From assembly GCF_015159595.1 (NCBI RefSeq), contig NZ_CP063304.1:496001-560000 (forward strand): 64,000 nucleotides of DNA, given 5' to 3'. Below the pieces are notes generated by a model that was not told the origin of the DNA, made no database searches, and saw only the letters and a list, made by a program, of their open reading frames with translations. The DNA comes from Blautia liquoris (GTDB lineage Bacteria; Bacillota; Clostridia; Lachnospirales; Lachnospiraceae). The translations under genes were made by a program, and so were the position numbers. Shown here piece after piece: positions 45,241 to 53,372 of this stretch (position 1 is its first letter; each line of letters opens with the position of its first letter).

Positions 45241-45419
45241 TGATACTAGGGTCAAAAGGTCCTGCGTTTCATGCTTGCATGAAAAAGCATGACCTTGGGA
45301 CCCGAACAAACATGAGAAAGCAACCCGATTAGGGTGTATTTCGAATGTTTGTAAGATTGTGAGAGCTCGAAGAGCGTAACAATCTGTGTATCATTAGCGT
45401 CAAAACACCTTTTGACGCT
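45241..45419 (+). repeat. Unidentified 179-nt structured element, copy 2
   Basis: Over its first 150 or so bases it differs from copy 1 at only three positions. Two of these form a compensating pair (AGATTGT/ACAATCT at 45354-45360/45379-45385, against GGATTGT/ACAATCC) and one turns a G-T wobble into G-C. The 3' hairpin is AGCGTCAAAA/TTTTGACGCT (45396-45419), again with a compensating change relative to copy 1. It is in tandem with copy 3 at a 191-bp period. Confidence 0.85.
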
Positions 45420-45431
45420 TTCATCATAATT

Positions 45432-45610
45432 TGATACTAGGGTCAAAAGGTCCTGCGTTTCATGCTTGCATGAAAAAGCATGACCTTGGGACCCGAACAA
45501 ACATGAGAAAGCAACCCGATTAGGGTGTATTTCGAATGTTTGTAAGATTGTGAGAGCTCGAAGAGCGTAACAATCTGTGTATCATTAGCGTCAAAATACC
45601 TTTTGACGCT
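45432..45610 (+). repeat. Unidentified 179-nt structured element, copy 3
   Basis: Almost identical to copy 2 (one loop difference, CAAAATACC versus CAAAACACC, noted in the 3' hairpin). It ends 56 bp before the desulfoferrodoxin start. A degenerate start of a further unit (TGATTTATAACCATGTTAAAAG) follows near 45629. Confidence 0.85.
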
Positions 45611-45666
45611 TTCATCATGATTTATAACCATGTTAAAAGTACACCAGAAGAAGGGAAGTGTTAAGT

Positions 45667-46110
45667 ATGTCAGATTCAGGATTTTATCGCTGTGATAGTT
45701 GTGGCACTACAGTTTATTTACTTAAAAAAGGTGGATGTGAACCTTCCTGCTGCGGCAAAACGATGACACAGCTTAAAGTTAACGCAGCAGAAGCGGCAAC
45801 AGAGAAACATATCCCGGCGGTAGAAAGAACAGACGACGGAAAGCTAAAAGTTACTGTTGGCTCCACCTTGCACCCGATGACATCGGAGCATTTTATTGAG
45901 TGGATTGCACTCAAAACAGATGACCGAGTCGATATCCGATATTTGAAACCACAAGATCAGCCCACGGCAGTATTTGACAATGTATTAAATGGCAGTGTAT
46001 ACGCATATTGTAATTTACATGGTTTATGGATCAGGGAATTAGATTTTGTCATTCCTGATGAAGGGGCATGCTCTGCCGAGTTTCCACAAGGCTGTGTGAT
46101 TCCCGATTAA
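45667..46110 (+). CDS. Desulfoferrodoxin (superoxide reductase)
   Basis: 147 aa. The N-terminal desulforedoxin-like domain (FYRCDSCGTTVYLLKKGGCEPSCCGKTM) holds a Cys4 iron; the C-terminal superoxide reductase domain has the His/Cys iron ligands in LHPMTSEHFIEWIAL and YAYCNLHGLW. It detoxifies superoxide to peroxide in anaerobes. ATG 45667 is chosen (MSDSGFYRC). It lies directly behind the tandem structured repeats, which may control it. Confidence 0.93.
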   Translation: MSDSGFYRCDSCGTTVYLLKKGGCEPSCCGKTMTQLKVNAAEAATEKHIPAVERTDDGKLKVTVGSTLHPMTSEHFIEWIALKTDDRVDIRYLKPQDQPTAVFDNVLNGSVYAYCNLHGLWIRELDFVIPDEGACSAEFPQGCVIPD

Positions 46111-46147
46111 TAAATCAGTAATTGGACGAAAGGACAGTGACATTTTC

Positions 46148-46684
46148 ATGAAGAAAGAAATTGATGTATTCGATTATGCAAAAGATATCACAAAAGCACT
46201 TGGCAGCGGTGTCCTGCTGACAACAAAGGCAGACGACAAGGTAAATTCCATGACGATTGGCTGGGGAAATCTTGGCGTTGTCTGGGGAAAACCGGAGCTC
46301 ATCGTGTTTGTCAGAGAAAACCGTTTTACAAAAGGACAGCTGGATAAAAACCCGGAATTCACGGTTAATATACCATATGGTGATTTTGATAAGAAGATAT
46401 TGGGATACTGCGGATCAAAATCTGGGCGCGATGTCGACAAGGTAAAAGAGCTGAACCTGACGCTCGAAGAAGCCGAGATCATCACCGTTCCGGCCATTAA
46501 AGAACTGCCTCTTACATTGGAGTGCAAAGTAAATTATAAACAGACAATGGACCTTGGAGCAATCAGCGAAGAAAACAAACATTCATTCTATCCTCAGGAT
46601 GTCGACAGTTTCTTCCATGGCTCAAACAAAGATATACACACCGCTTATTATGGCGAGATCGTCAGCGCGTATATCGTAGAATAA
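46148..46684 (+). CDS. Flavin reductase family protein
   Basis: A 178-aa flavin-reductase-like FMN-binding split barrel (ALGSGVLLTTKADDKVNSMTIGWGNLGVVWGKPELIVFVRENRFT ... FTVNIPYGDFDKKILGYCGSKSGRDVDK). Such proteins reduce flavin or bind FMN in anaerobic electron transfer; the partner is unknown. It is 37 bp downstream of desulfoferrodoxin in the same direction, so an oxygen-stress operon is plausible. Confidence 0.85.
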   Translation: MKKEIDVFDYAKDITKALGSGVLLTTKADDKVNSMTIGWGNLGVVWGKPELIVFVRENRFTKGQLDKNPEFTVNIPYGDFDKKILGYCGSKSGRDVDKVKELNLTLEEAEIITVPAIKELPLTLECKVNYKQTMDLGAISEENKHSFYPQDVDSFFHGSNKDIHTAYYGEIVSAYIVE

Positions 46685-46717
46685 CGAATATCCGGCTGCT
46701 CAGCAGCCAGCAAGGCA

Positions 46718-46755
46718 AAGCCTTACATAAGGTAAAAGTTATTTATGTAAGGCTT
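46718..46755 (+). terminator. Hairpin after the flavin reductase gene
   Basis: The 13-bp arms AAGCCTTACATAA (46718-46730) and TTATGTAAGGCTT (46743-46755) match perfectly. The downstream bases are only moderately T-rich, so terminator function is probable but not certain. A short palindrome GGCTGCTCAGCAGCC lies just upstream (46693-46708). Confidence 0.6.
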
Positions 46756-46848
46756 ACCTATTCTAATTTCATTAAACAATTCAGCGGAATCTAAGCATGT
46801 TCAAAATTTCAGAAAAAGTCTAGGTAAAACAAATTAAGGGTGGGCATC

Positions 46849-47229
46849 GTGGACAACGAACCAAAGATTGATTTTTATAAACGCGTGGCGCTGGTATGCC
46901 GGCGGATTCCGAAAGGGACAACAGCGACATATGGACAGATTGCCCTTTTATGTGGGTATCCCAAGAACTCCAGACAGGTAGGATATGCACTTGGCCATCA
47001 TCTCGCCGAAGATGCTCCTGCACATCGCGTGGTAAATACAAAAGGAATCCTAAGTGGAGCCGATTCCTTTGAGACACCCAGCAGGCAAAGAGAGCTGCTT
47101 GAGAAAGAAGGTGTAGCGGTGACCTGGACAGATCAGGGCTACCGTGTTGATCTGAAGACATATGGCTGGAAAAACACTCTGCGAGATGCCTTATGGATTC
47201 GAAACGAGTTTGAAGCAAGAAACATCTGA
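46849..47229 (+). CDS. Alkyltransferase-like protein (MGMT fold without catalytic Cys)
   Basis: 126 aa, DNA-binding domain of O6-alkylguanine-DNA alkyltransferases: FYKRVALVCRRIPKGTTATYGQIALLCGYPKNSRQVGYALGHH. The active-site motif PCHRV is PAHRV here, so the alkyl-accepting Cys is replaced by Ala. Alkyltransferase-like proteins bind O6-alkylguanine and hand it to nucleotide excision repair. GTG 46849 follows TAAGGG better than GTG 46840. Confidence 0.85.
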   Translation: MDNEPKIDFYKRVALVCRRIPKGTTATYGQIALLCGYPKNSRQVGYALGHHLAEDAPAHRVVNTKGILSGADSFETPSRQRELLEKEGVAVTWTDQGYRVDLKTYGWKNTLRDALWIRNEFEARNI

Positions 47230-47335
47230 AACGTGCAAACAAAAACACTTTTCGATTTGCAACACCGCAGAAAACACGCTATAATCTATGAGGTAGGCTA
47301 TCGGAAGGAAAACAGGAGGCTTTGGAGGAGATATT

Positions 47336-47902
47336 TTGCCAGGCGAGATTAAGATTAAAACTCCTGATCGGGAGATACCGATTCAGGTAATTCGGTCATC
47401 CAGAAAGACGATGGGTCTTGAGGTGAGACGAACGGGCGAGGTGCTTGCGCGAGTTCCCCATTCTCTGACGGATCAGGAGCTGAAAGCTTTTATTATGAAA
47501 AACCAGGAATGGATAAAAAAACATGTTTTTCTGGAAATGAAGGAACAGACCACGACCAATGCCACGCCGCTGCAGGAGTTGACGACAGAGGAGATAAAAC
47601 GAATCAAGCAGAAGTTCGCAGCGCGAGTTTCACATTACGGAAAGAAGATGGGAGTGACCTGGGGAAGGGTGACAATCCGAAATCAGAAAACCAGATGGGG
47701 CAGCTGCAGCTCGAAGGGGAACCTGAACTTCAATTACCAGCTCTATTATCTTTCGGATGAGCTTTTGGATTACGTGGTGGTGCACGAACTGGCACATCGC
47801 AGACATATGAATCATTCGCCCCAGTTCTGGGCAGAAGTTGAGCAATATTATCCAGATTACAGAGAATCCAGGAGACGTCTGAAAGAGATACGCATCATAT
47901 GA
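47336..47902 (+). CDS. YgjP-like (DUF45) zinc metallopeptidase family protein
   Basis: 188 aa, with the zinc motif in VVHELAHRRHMNHSPQFW (near residue 145) and the preceding TRWGSCSSKGNLNFNYQLYYL that is diagnostic of the YgjP/DUF45 family. A housekeeping cytosolic metalloprotein of unclear substrate. It starts at TTG 47336 after GGAGGAG. Confidence 0.88.
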   Translation: MPGEIKIKTPDREIPIQVIRSSRKTMGLEVRRTGEVLARVPHSLTDQELKAFIMKNQEWIKKHVFLEMKEQTTTNATPLQELTTEEIKRIKQKFAARVSHYGKKMGVTWGRVTIRNQKTRWGSCSSKGNLNFNYQLYYLSDELLDYVVVHELAHRRHMNHSPQFWAEVEQYYPDYRESRRRLKEIRII

Positions 47903-47977
47903 GCATGCCAGGCTGCGCACGCAGAGCACGAGACAATGCACGGTGTCAGGACAAAGGATAAAGGAGGAGATTTGGGT

Positions 47978-49834
47978 GTGAGTGATTCGCACAAGGTTTT
48001 ACAGGAAGTATTCGGCTACAGTTCTTTTCGTGAGGGGCAGGAAGAAGTCATCCATGCGGCACTGAAACAACAGGATGTACTCGGTATTATGCCGACCGGG
48101 GCAGGAAAATCACTCTGCTACCAGATTCCGGCACTCCTCTTTGACGGTATTACCGTCGTTGTCTCACCTCTGATCTCACTGATGAAAGATCAGGTTGCGG
48201 CTTTAAATCAGCTTGGAGTTCACGCGGCATTTATCAACAGTTCGCTCTCGGAAGGACAGTATCGAAAAGCGATGGCAAATGCGTGCCGCGGGCAGTATAA
48301 GATCATCTATGTGGCTCCGGAGCGTCTGATGACGGAATCCTTTTTGTCGTTTACATCCTGTGTCGAGATTTCTATGTTAGCGGTTGACGAGGCACACTGT
48401 ATTTCCCAATGGGGGCAGGACTTTCGGCCAAGCTACATCAAAATCGTGGATTTTATTCAGACGCTGCCGAAAAGACCAGTGGTTGCGGCCTATACAGCTA
48501 CGGCGACAAAGGCAGTCAAAGAGGACATCATCTGCATCTTAGGTCTAAAAAATCCCTATGTGGCAGTCACAGGATATGACAGAGAGAATCTGTTCTTTGC
48601 AGTGAAAAAACCGCAGAATAAACAACAGGAATTACTCTTTTACCTTCAGAAAAATAAAAACAGCAGCGGCATTATCTATTGTAATACCAGAAAAAATGTG
48701 GAAGAAGTCTACGATAGCCTGATCGAGAGAGGATATCCAGCGGCGAGATATCACGCAGGGCTTTGTGACAGCGAGAGGAAACAAAGCCAGGATGATTTTA
48801 TCTATGACATACGGCCAATTATGGTTGCGACGAATGCTTTTGGGATGGGAATCGACAAGTCGAATGTCCGTTTTGTGATTCACTATAACATGCCCAAAGA
48901 TATCGAGAGCTACTATCAGGAGGCAGGCAGAGCCGGCCGGGACGGTGAACCGGCGGAATGTATTTTGCTTTATTCAGGGCAAGACGTAAGAATCAATGAA
49001 TTTCTCATCGAAAAACAACTGGAGAACGATGAACTGGATTTTGAGGAGCGAAAGCTGATCAGAGAACGCGACAGCGAACGCCTCCAAAAGATGACATTTT
49101 ACTGCTTTACAAATGAATGTCTGAGAGACTACATCCTCCGATATTTTGGGGAATATGGGAACACCTTCTGCGGAAATTGTGAGAACTGTCTGACTGAGTT
49201 TGACGATATCGATGTGACACAAGAGGTGAGCACCCTGATCCGAATGGTTCATGCAAGTGGTGAGCGGTATGGAATCAATGCCATCATCGAGGCTGTACAT
49301 GGTTCTAAGACCGCAAAAGTACATAAATTTCATCTGGAACAAAGTCCCGGCTTTGGGAGCCTGAATCAGGTGACACTGGTGCGGATTCGACAGATTTTGA
49401 ACGATATGCTGCTCAAAGGATATCTGTATCTGACACCGGGAGATTATCCGATTCTTAAGATGACAGACAAAGGACATAATCTGATTTTTGGAGAAAGCGA
49501 TGAGAAGATCATCTTGAAACTTCCAAAAGAAATAGAAAAAGCACATACGAAACAGAAACAGAAAAAAACGGCTGCTGCAAAAGCAAAATATCCCATACTT
49601 TTTGAAACCCTCCGAAAAAGAAGATACGAGATGGCACAGAAAAATCACGTTCCGCCGTATATCATCTTTTCGGATAAGACACTCAAAGAGATGAGCACAT
49701 ATCTGCCGTCAACGAAAGAGGCCATGCTGCAGATAAATGGCGTGGGAGAGAAGAAGTACGAAAAATACGGAAAAGAATTTATGAATCTGATACAGGAATA
49801 CAAGGCAAGTGAGGAATTAAAAGAACTCTCATAG
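47978..49834 (+). CDS. recQ: ATP-dependent DNA helicase RecQ
   Basis: 618 aa. The helicase core has Walker [19 protein letters not shown] box [20 protein letters not shown], and motif [16 protein letters not shown]. The zinc domain is [12 protein letters not shown]...CGNCENC, followed by a winged helix and a C-terminal HRDC-like domain (about 530-605). It works in recombination and fork repair. GTG 47978 is chosen; TTG 47972 is closer to AAGGAGG and is an alternative. Confidence 0.94.
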   Translation: MSDSHKVLQEVFGYSSFREGQEEVIHAALKQQDVLGIMPTGAGKSLCYQIPALLFDGITVVVSPLISLMKDQVAALNQLGVHAAFINSSLSEGQYRKAMANACRGQYKIIYVAPERLMTESFLSFTSCVEISMLAVDEAHCISQWGQDFRPSYIKIVDFIQTLPKRPVVAAYTATATKAVKEDIICILGLKNPYVAVTGYDRENLFFAVKKPQNKQQELLFYLQKNKNSSGIIYCNTRKNVEEVYDSLIERGYPAARYHAGLCDSERKQSQDDFIYDIRPIMVATNAFGMGIDKSNVRFVIHYNMPKDIESYYQEAGRAGRDGEPAECILLYSGQDVRINEFLIEKQLENDELDFEERKLIRERDSERLQKMTFYCFTNECLRDYILRYFGEYGNTFCGNCENCLTEFDDIDVTQEVSTLIRMVHASGERYGINAIIEAVHGSKTAKVHKFHLEQSPGFGSLNQVTLVRIRQILNDMLLKGYLYLTPGDYPILKMTDKGHNLIFGESDEKIILKLPKEIEKAHTKQKQKKTAAAKAKYPILFETLRKRRYEMAQKNHVPPYIIFSDKTLKEMSTYLPSTKEAMLQINGVGEKKYEKYGKEFMNLIQEYKASEELKELS

Positions 49835-49851
49835 TAAAAAGGAGAACGTTA

Positions 49852-52569
49852 ATGAAGCAGAAGATACATGATAAATCTCTCGGTCAGCTGAAAATCAACG
49901 AAAAAACCTATGAATATTACAAGATCGATGCACTGAAAGAGGAGGGCGTTACAGTTGACAGATTGCCTTACTCAATCAGAGTCCTGCTGGAGTCTGTGAT
50001 CCGGCAGTGTGATGAATTCAGTATTACAGAAGAACATATCACAAACCTTGCCCACTGGAACAAGGATAGCAATGGTTCGTCCGAAGTTCCTTTTCTGCCC
50101 GCAAGAGTAATCCTTCAGGACTTTACAGGAGTTCCGGCGGTTGTAGATCTGGCATCCATGAGACAGGCTATGGCGGATGCCGGCGGTGATGTGAAGAGTA
50201 TCAATCCGGAAGTTTTGGTGGATCTTGTTATCGACCATTCTGTTCAGGTAGATGAGTATCTCTCGAAACATGCTCTGGAAGAAAATATGGAGAAAGAGTT
50301 TGAACGCAACAGGGAACGCTACCAGTTTTTGAATTGGGGGAGATCAGCTTTTGATAATTTTAAAGTTGTTCCCCCTGCAACCGGAATTATTCATCAGGTA
50401 AACCTTGAATATCTGGCAGATGTCGTACACGAGAACAAAGAGGAGGATCAGATTCTACTTTATCCGGATACCCTGGTGGGTACAGACTCTCATACGACAA
50501 TGATCGGGGGACTTGGCGTACTCGGATGGGGTGTCGGCGGGATCGAGGCAGAGGCCGGAATGCTCGGACAGCCGTCTTATTTTCCAATTCCCGATGTTAT
50601 CGGTGTTCGTTTTACCGGTTCACTTTCCGCCGGAGTCAATGCGACAGATCTCGCCCTCTATGTGACACAGGCTCTGCGAAAAAAAGGAGTGGTCGGAAAA
50701 TTTGTAGAGTATTTCGGAGAAGGGCTTAATGCACTTTCCCTTGCTGACCGTGCGACGGTGGCCAATATGGCACCAGAATATGGGGCAACCTGCGGGTTTT
50801 TCCCGGTAGATGCGAAGACAATTGAATATCTGAGGCTGACTGGCCGTGAGGAAAGACATATTCAGGTCATCGAAGCTTATCTGAAGGCAAATCATATGTT
50901 CCTGGACCACACGAAACAGACGCTCGATTATACGGATGTCATAGAAATTGATTTGTCACAGATTCAGACTGCACTTTCGGGTCCAAAACGTCCGCAGGAT
51001 CGCATTTTGCTCGGGAAGATGAAAGAGGAATTCGAAAAATCAATCACAGCTCCAGCAGGCAATCAGGGACACGGTCTTGCGGAGAGTGAATTCGAAAAGG
51101 AAGCACAGGTGAACCTGACTGACGGCAGAAGCAGTGTCATGAAAACCGGAGCTATAGCGATCGCCGCGATCACATCTTGTACGAATACTTCGAATCCGAC
51201 CGTCATGGCAGGGGCAGGTCTTCTCGCCAAGAATGCTGTGGAAAAAGGGTTAGAAGTTCCCGCTCATGTAAAGACATCACTGGCACCGGGCTCTAAGGTC
51301 GTGACCGAATATTTGAAAGGGGCCGGACTGTTGTCCTATCTGGAACAGCTGGGATTTGGGGTTGTCGGCTATGGCTGTACCACCTGTATCGGGAATTCCG
51401 GACCGCTCCTTCCCGAAGTATCAGACGCAATCACTGAGCAGGATCTGCTCGTGACATCTGTTCTCTCAGGAAACCGGAACTTTGAAGGAAGGATTCATCC
51501 CCTGATAAAGGCGAATTATCTTGCGTCACCGGTTTTGGTAGTAGCCTATGCGCTGGCAGGAACAGTAGATATTGATCTTCTTCATGAGCCGATCGGAGTG
51601 GGGAAAGACGGAAAAAAAGTTTATTTGGAGGACATTTGGCCAGATTCAGATGAGATCGAAAAAACAGTCGCAAAAAGCGTGACACCCAAGGTGTTCCGGA
51701 AGGAATATCAGTCTGTTTATGATAGTAATCCACTGTGGAATGCAATCAAAGTCGATGGCAAGAATAAGGATTTATATGATTTTGACAAGGATTCTACCTA
51801 TATACAAAACCCGGATTTCTTCGATCATATAGCAAAGGAACCGAAGAAGATCAAGCCAATTACGGACCTTCGGGTTCTGGCAAAATTCGGTGATTCCATC
51901 ACGACCGATCATATATCACCGGCGGGTGCGATTGGGGAGCATACACCGGCGGGAAGATATCTGACGGAGCACGGTGTCCCAAAAGAGGAGTTTAACACGT
52001 ATGGTTCCCGGAGAGGAAACCATGAAGTGATGATGCGCGGAACCTTTGCAAATATCCGAATTCGAAATCAGATTGCACCAGATACCGAAGGCGGTTATAC
52101 TACGTACTGGCCGGACCACGAGTTGATGTCGATCTACGATGCATGTATGAAATACAAAAAAGACGACACGGGTCTTGCGGTACTTGCCGGAAAAGACTAT
52201 GGAATGGGTTCTTCCAGAGACTGGGCTGCAAAAGGGCCGATGCTGCTGGGCGTCAAAACGGTGATTGCGAAAAGCTATGAGAGAATTCACCGCTCTAACC
52301 TCGTCATGATGGGCATCCTGCCGCTTCAGTTTCTGCCGGGGGAATCAGCAGATACTTATGGACTGACCGGGGAGGAGACCTTTTCAGTTGATATCAATGA
52401 GAATGTAAAGCCATCCTCAAAAGTGAACGTGACCGCAGTGCTGGGTGAAAAAGAGACTACGTTTGACTGTATTGTTCGGTTTGATTCCTATGTCGACATT
52501 GATTACTACCGTCATGGCGGAATTTTGCAGATGATTTTGAGAAAAAAACAAAACGACATGATGTCATGA
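49852..52569 (+). CDS. acnA: Aconitate hydratase AcnA
   Basis: A 905-aa iron-sulfur enzyme converting citrate to isocitrate; it gives anaerobes 2-oxoglutarate for glutamate. The 4Fe-4S cysteines lie in [11 protein letters not shown] and [12 protein letters not shown]; the swivel domain has [15 protein letters not shown] and [13 protein letters not shown]. It starts 18 bp after recQ with AAAGGAGA and may be cotranscribed with it. Confidence 0.96.
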   Translation: MKQKIHDKSLGQLKINEKTYEYYKIDALKEEGVTVDRLPYSIRVLLESVIRQCDEFSITEEHITNLAHWNKDSNGSSEVPFLPARVILQDFTGVPAVVDLASMRQAMADAGGDVKSINPEVLVDLVIDHSVQVDEYLSKHALEENMEKEFERNRERYQFLNWGRSAFDNFKVVPPATGIIHQVNLEYLADVVHENKEEDQILLYPDTLVGTDSHTTMIGGLGVLGWGVGGIEAEAGMLGQPSYFPIPDVIGVRFTGSLSAGVNATDLALYVTQALRKKGVVGKFVEYFGEGLNALSLADRATVANMAPEYGATCGFFPVDAKTIEYLRLTGREERHIQVIEAYLKANHMFLDHTKQTLDYTDVIEIDLSQIQTALSGPKRPQDRILLGKMKEEFEKSITAPAGNQGHGLAESEFEKEAQVNLTDGRSSVMKTGAIAIAAITSCTNTSNPTVMAGAGLLAKNAVEKGLEVPAHVKTSLAPGSKVVTEYLKGAGLLSYLEQLGFGVVGYGCTTCIGNSGPLLPEVSDAITEQDLLVTSVLSGNRNFEGRIHPLIKANYLASPVLVVAYALAGTVDIDLLHEPIGVGKDGKKVYLEDIWPDSDEIEKTVAKSVTPKVFRKEYQSVYDSNPLWNAIKVDGKNKDLYDFDKDSTYIQNPDFFDHIAKEPKKIKPITDLRVLAKFGDSITTDHISPAGAIGEHTPAGRYLTEHGVPKEEFNTYGSRRGNHEVMMRGTFANIRIRNQIAPDTEGGYTTYWPDHELMSIYDACMKYKKDDTGLAVLAGKDYGMGSSRDWAAKGPMLLGVKTVIAKSYERIHRSNLVMMGILPLQFLPGESADTYGLTGEETFSVDINENVKPSSKVNVTAVLGEKETTFDCIVRFDSYVDIDYYRHGGILQMILRKKQNDMMS

Positions 52570-52589
52570 CTGCGATTGGGGTGTAGTAT

Positions 52590-53372
52590 ATGAAATCTGA
52601 AAATCTGGTGTTTAATTTCAGACACAGTTACTCAGAAAAATTGAAAGAAGAAAAGGACCTGACGTGGGTAGAATGTTCCGATATTCAGGAATGTGTACGC
52701 TATTGTTCTGCCCGTGCAAAAAAACAATTGAAGAAAAAGATTGACCAATTCGATATCTCCGGAATCCATTTTATAGATTCCGGAGATTATCATTATATGA
52801 CGAAGTTTATCACAGATCGAATTACAGAGCCGTTTTCTCTGGTCCTGATCGATCACCACACAGATATGCAGAAACCGATTGTGAAGGGATTCACCAGCTG
52901 TGGAAACTGGGCCTGGGGCGTGTTAGAGGAAAATCTGCATCTTGTGCAGTTGATTCTGATTGGACAGGATCAGCGGTTCATCGACGAGCTCGATCTGTCG
53001 AATGCTGACAATAAAGAAAAAGTCCTTGTAATCAGCGAAGAACAGCTTGGCCATGGAAATGCAAAAGACATATTTGCGGGAATCCAAAAAGGGATTCCGT
53101 TGTATCTTTCTATCGACAAAGACGTTTTGTCAAAAAAAGAGGCACTCACAAACTGGGATCAGGGTAATATGAGTGTGTCATACCTGAAACAGCTGATCAG
53201 GTTCTTCTTTTTCAAGTGGGATGTAATTGGCATCGATCTTGGCGGAGAAGTTCCTAATGCATTTATAAAAGCAGAGTTTGACAAGGAGAGGAGAATCAAC
53301 GGCAGATTAAATCAGGAGTTGTATTCATACATCATTGAATGTTCAGAACGCAGACGGCCTCCTGTTCTTTGA
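52590..53372 (+). CDS. Arginase/ureohydrolase-fold protein
   Basis: 260 aa. The two metal-ligand segments of the ureohydrolase fold are visible: LVLIDHHTDMQKP (normally DxHxD) near residue 90 and LYLSIDKDVLS (SxDxD) near 172. Other arginase signatures are weak, and a HIHFIDSGDYHYMT-like stretch precedes. The family includes arginases, agmatinases and formiminoglutamases; the substrate here cannot be assigned. Its 3' end overlaps the convergent gene by 41 bp. Confidence 0.75.
   Translation: MKSENLVFNFRHSYSEKLKEEKDLTWVECSDIQECVRYCSARAKKQLKKKIDQFDISGIHFIDSGDYHYMTKFITDRITEPFSLVLIDHHTDMQKPIVKGFTSCGNWAWGVLEENLHLVQLILIGQDQRFIDELDLSNADNKEKVLVISEEQLGHGNAKDIFAGIQKGIPLYLSIDKDVLSKKEALTNWDQGNMSVSYLKQLIRFFFFKWDVIGIDLGGEVPNAFIKAEFDKERRINGRLNQELYSYIIECSERRRPPVL

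Noticed and set aside
45241-45620. Tandem repeats as a CRISPR array
   Set aside because: The whole 191-bp unit is repeated, with no short-repeat/unique-spacer pattern and no cas genes.
45252-45631. Short antisense frames within the 191-bp repeats encoding the same peptide twice
   Set aside because: The variation between copies keeps RNA pairing rather than codons, and there are no ribosome sites; treated as structure, not genes.
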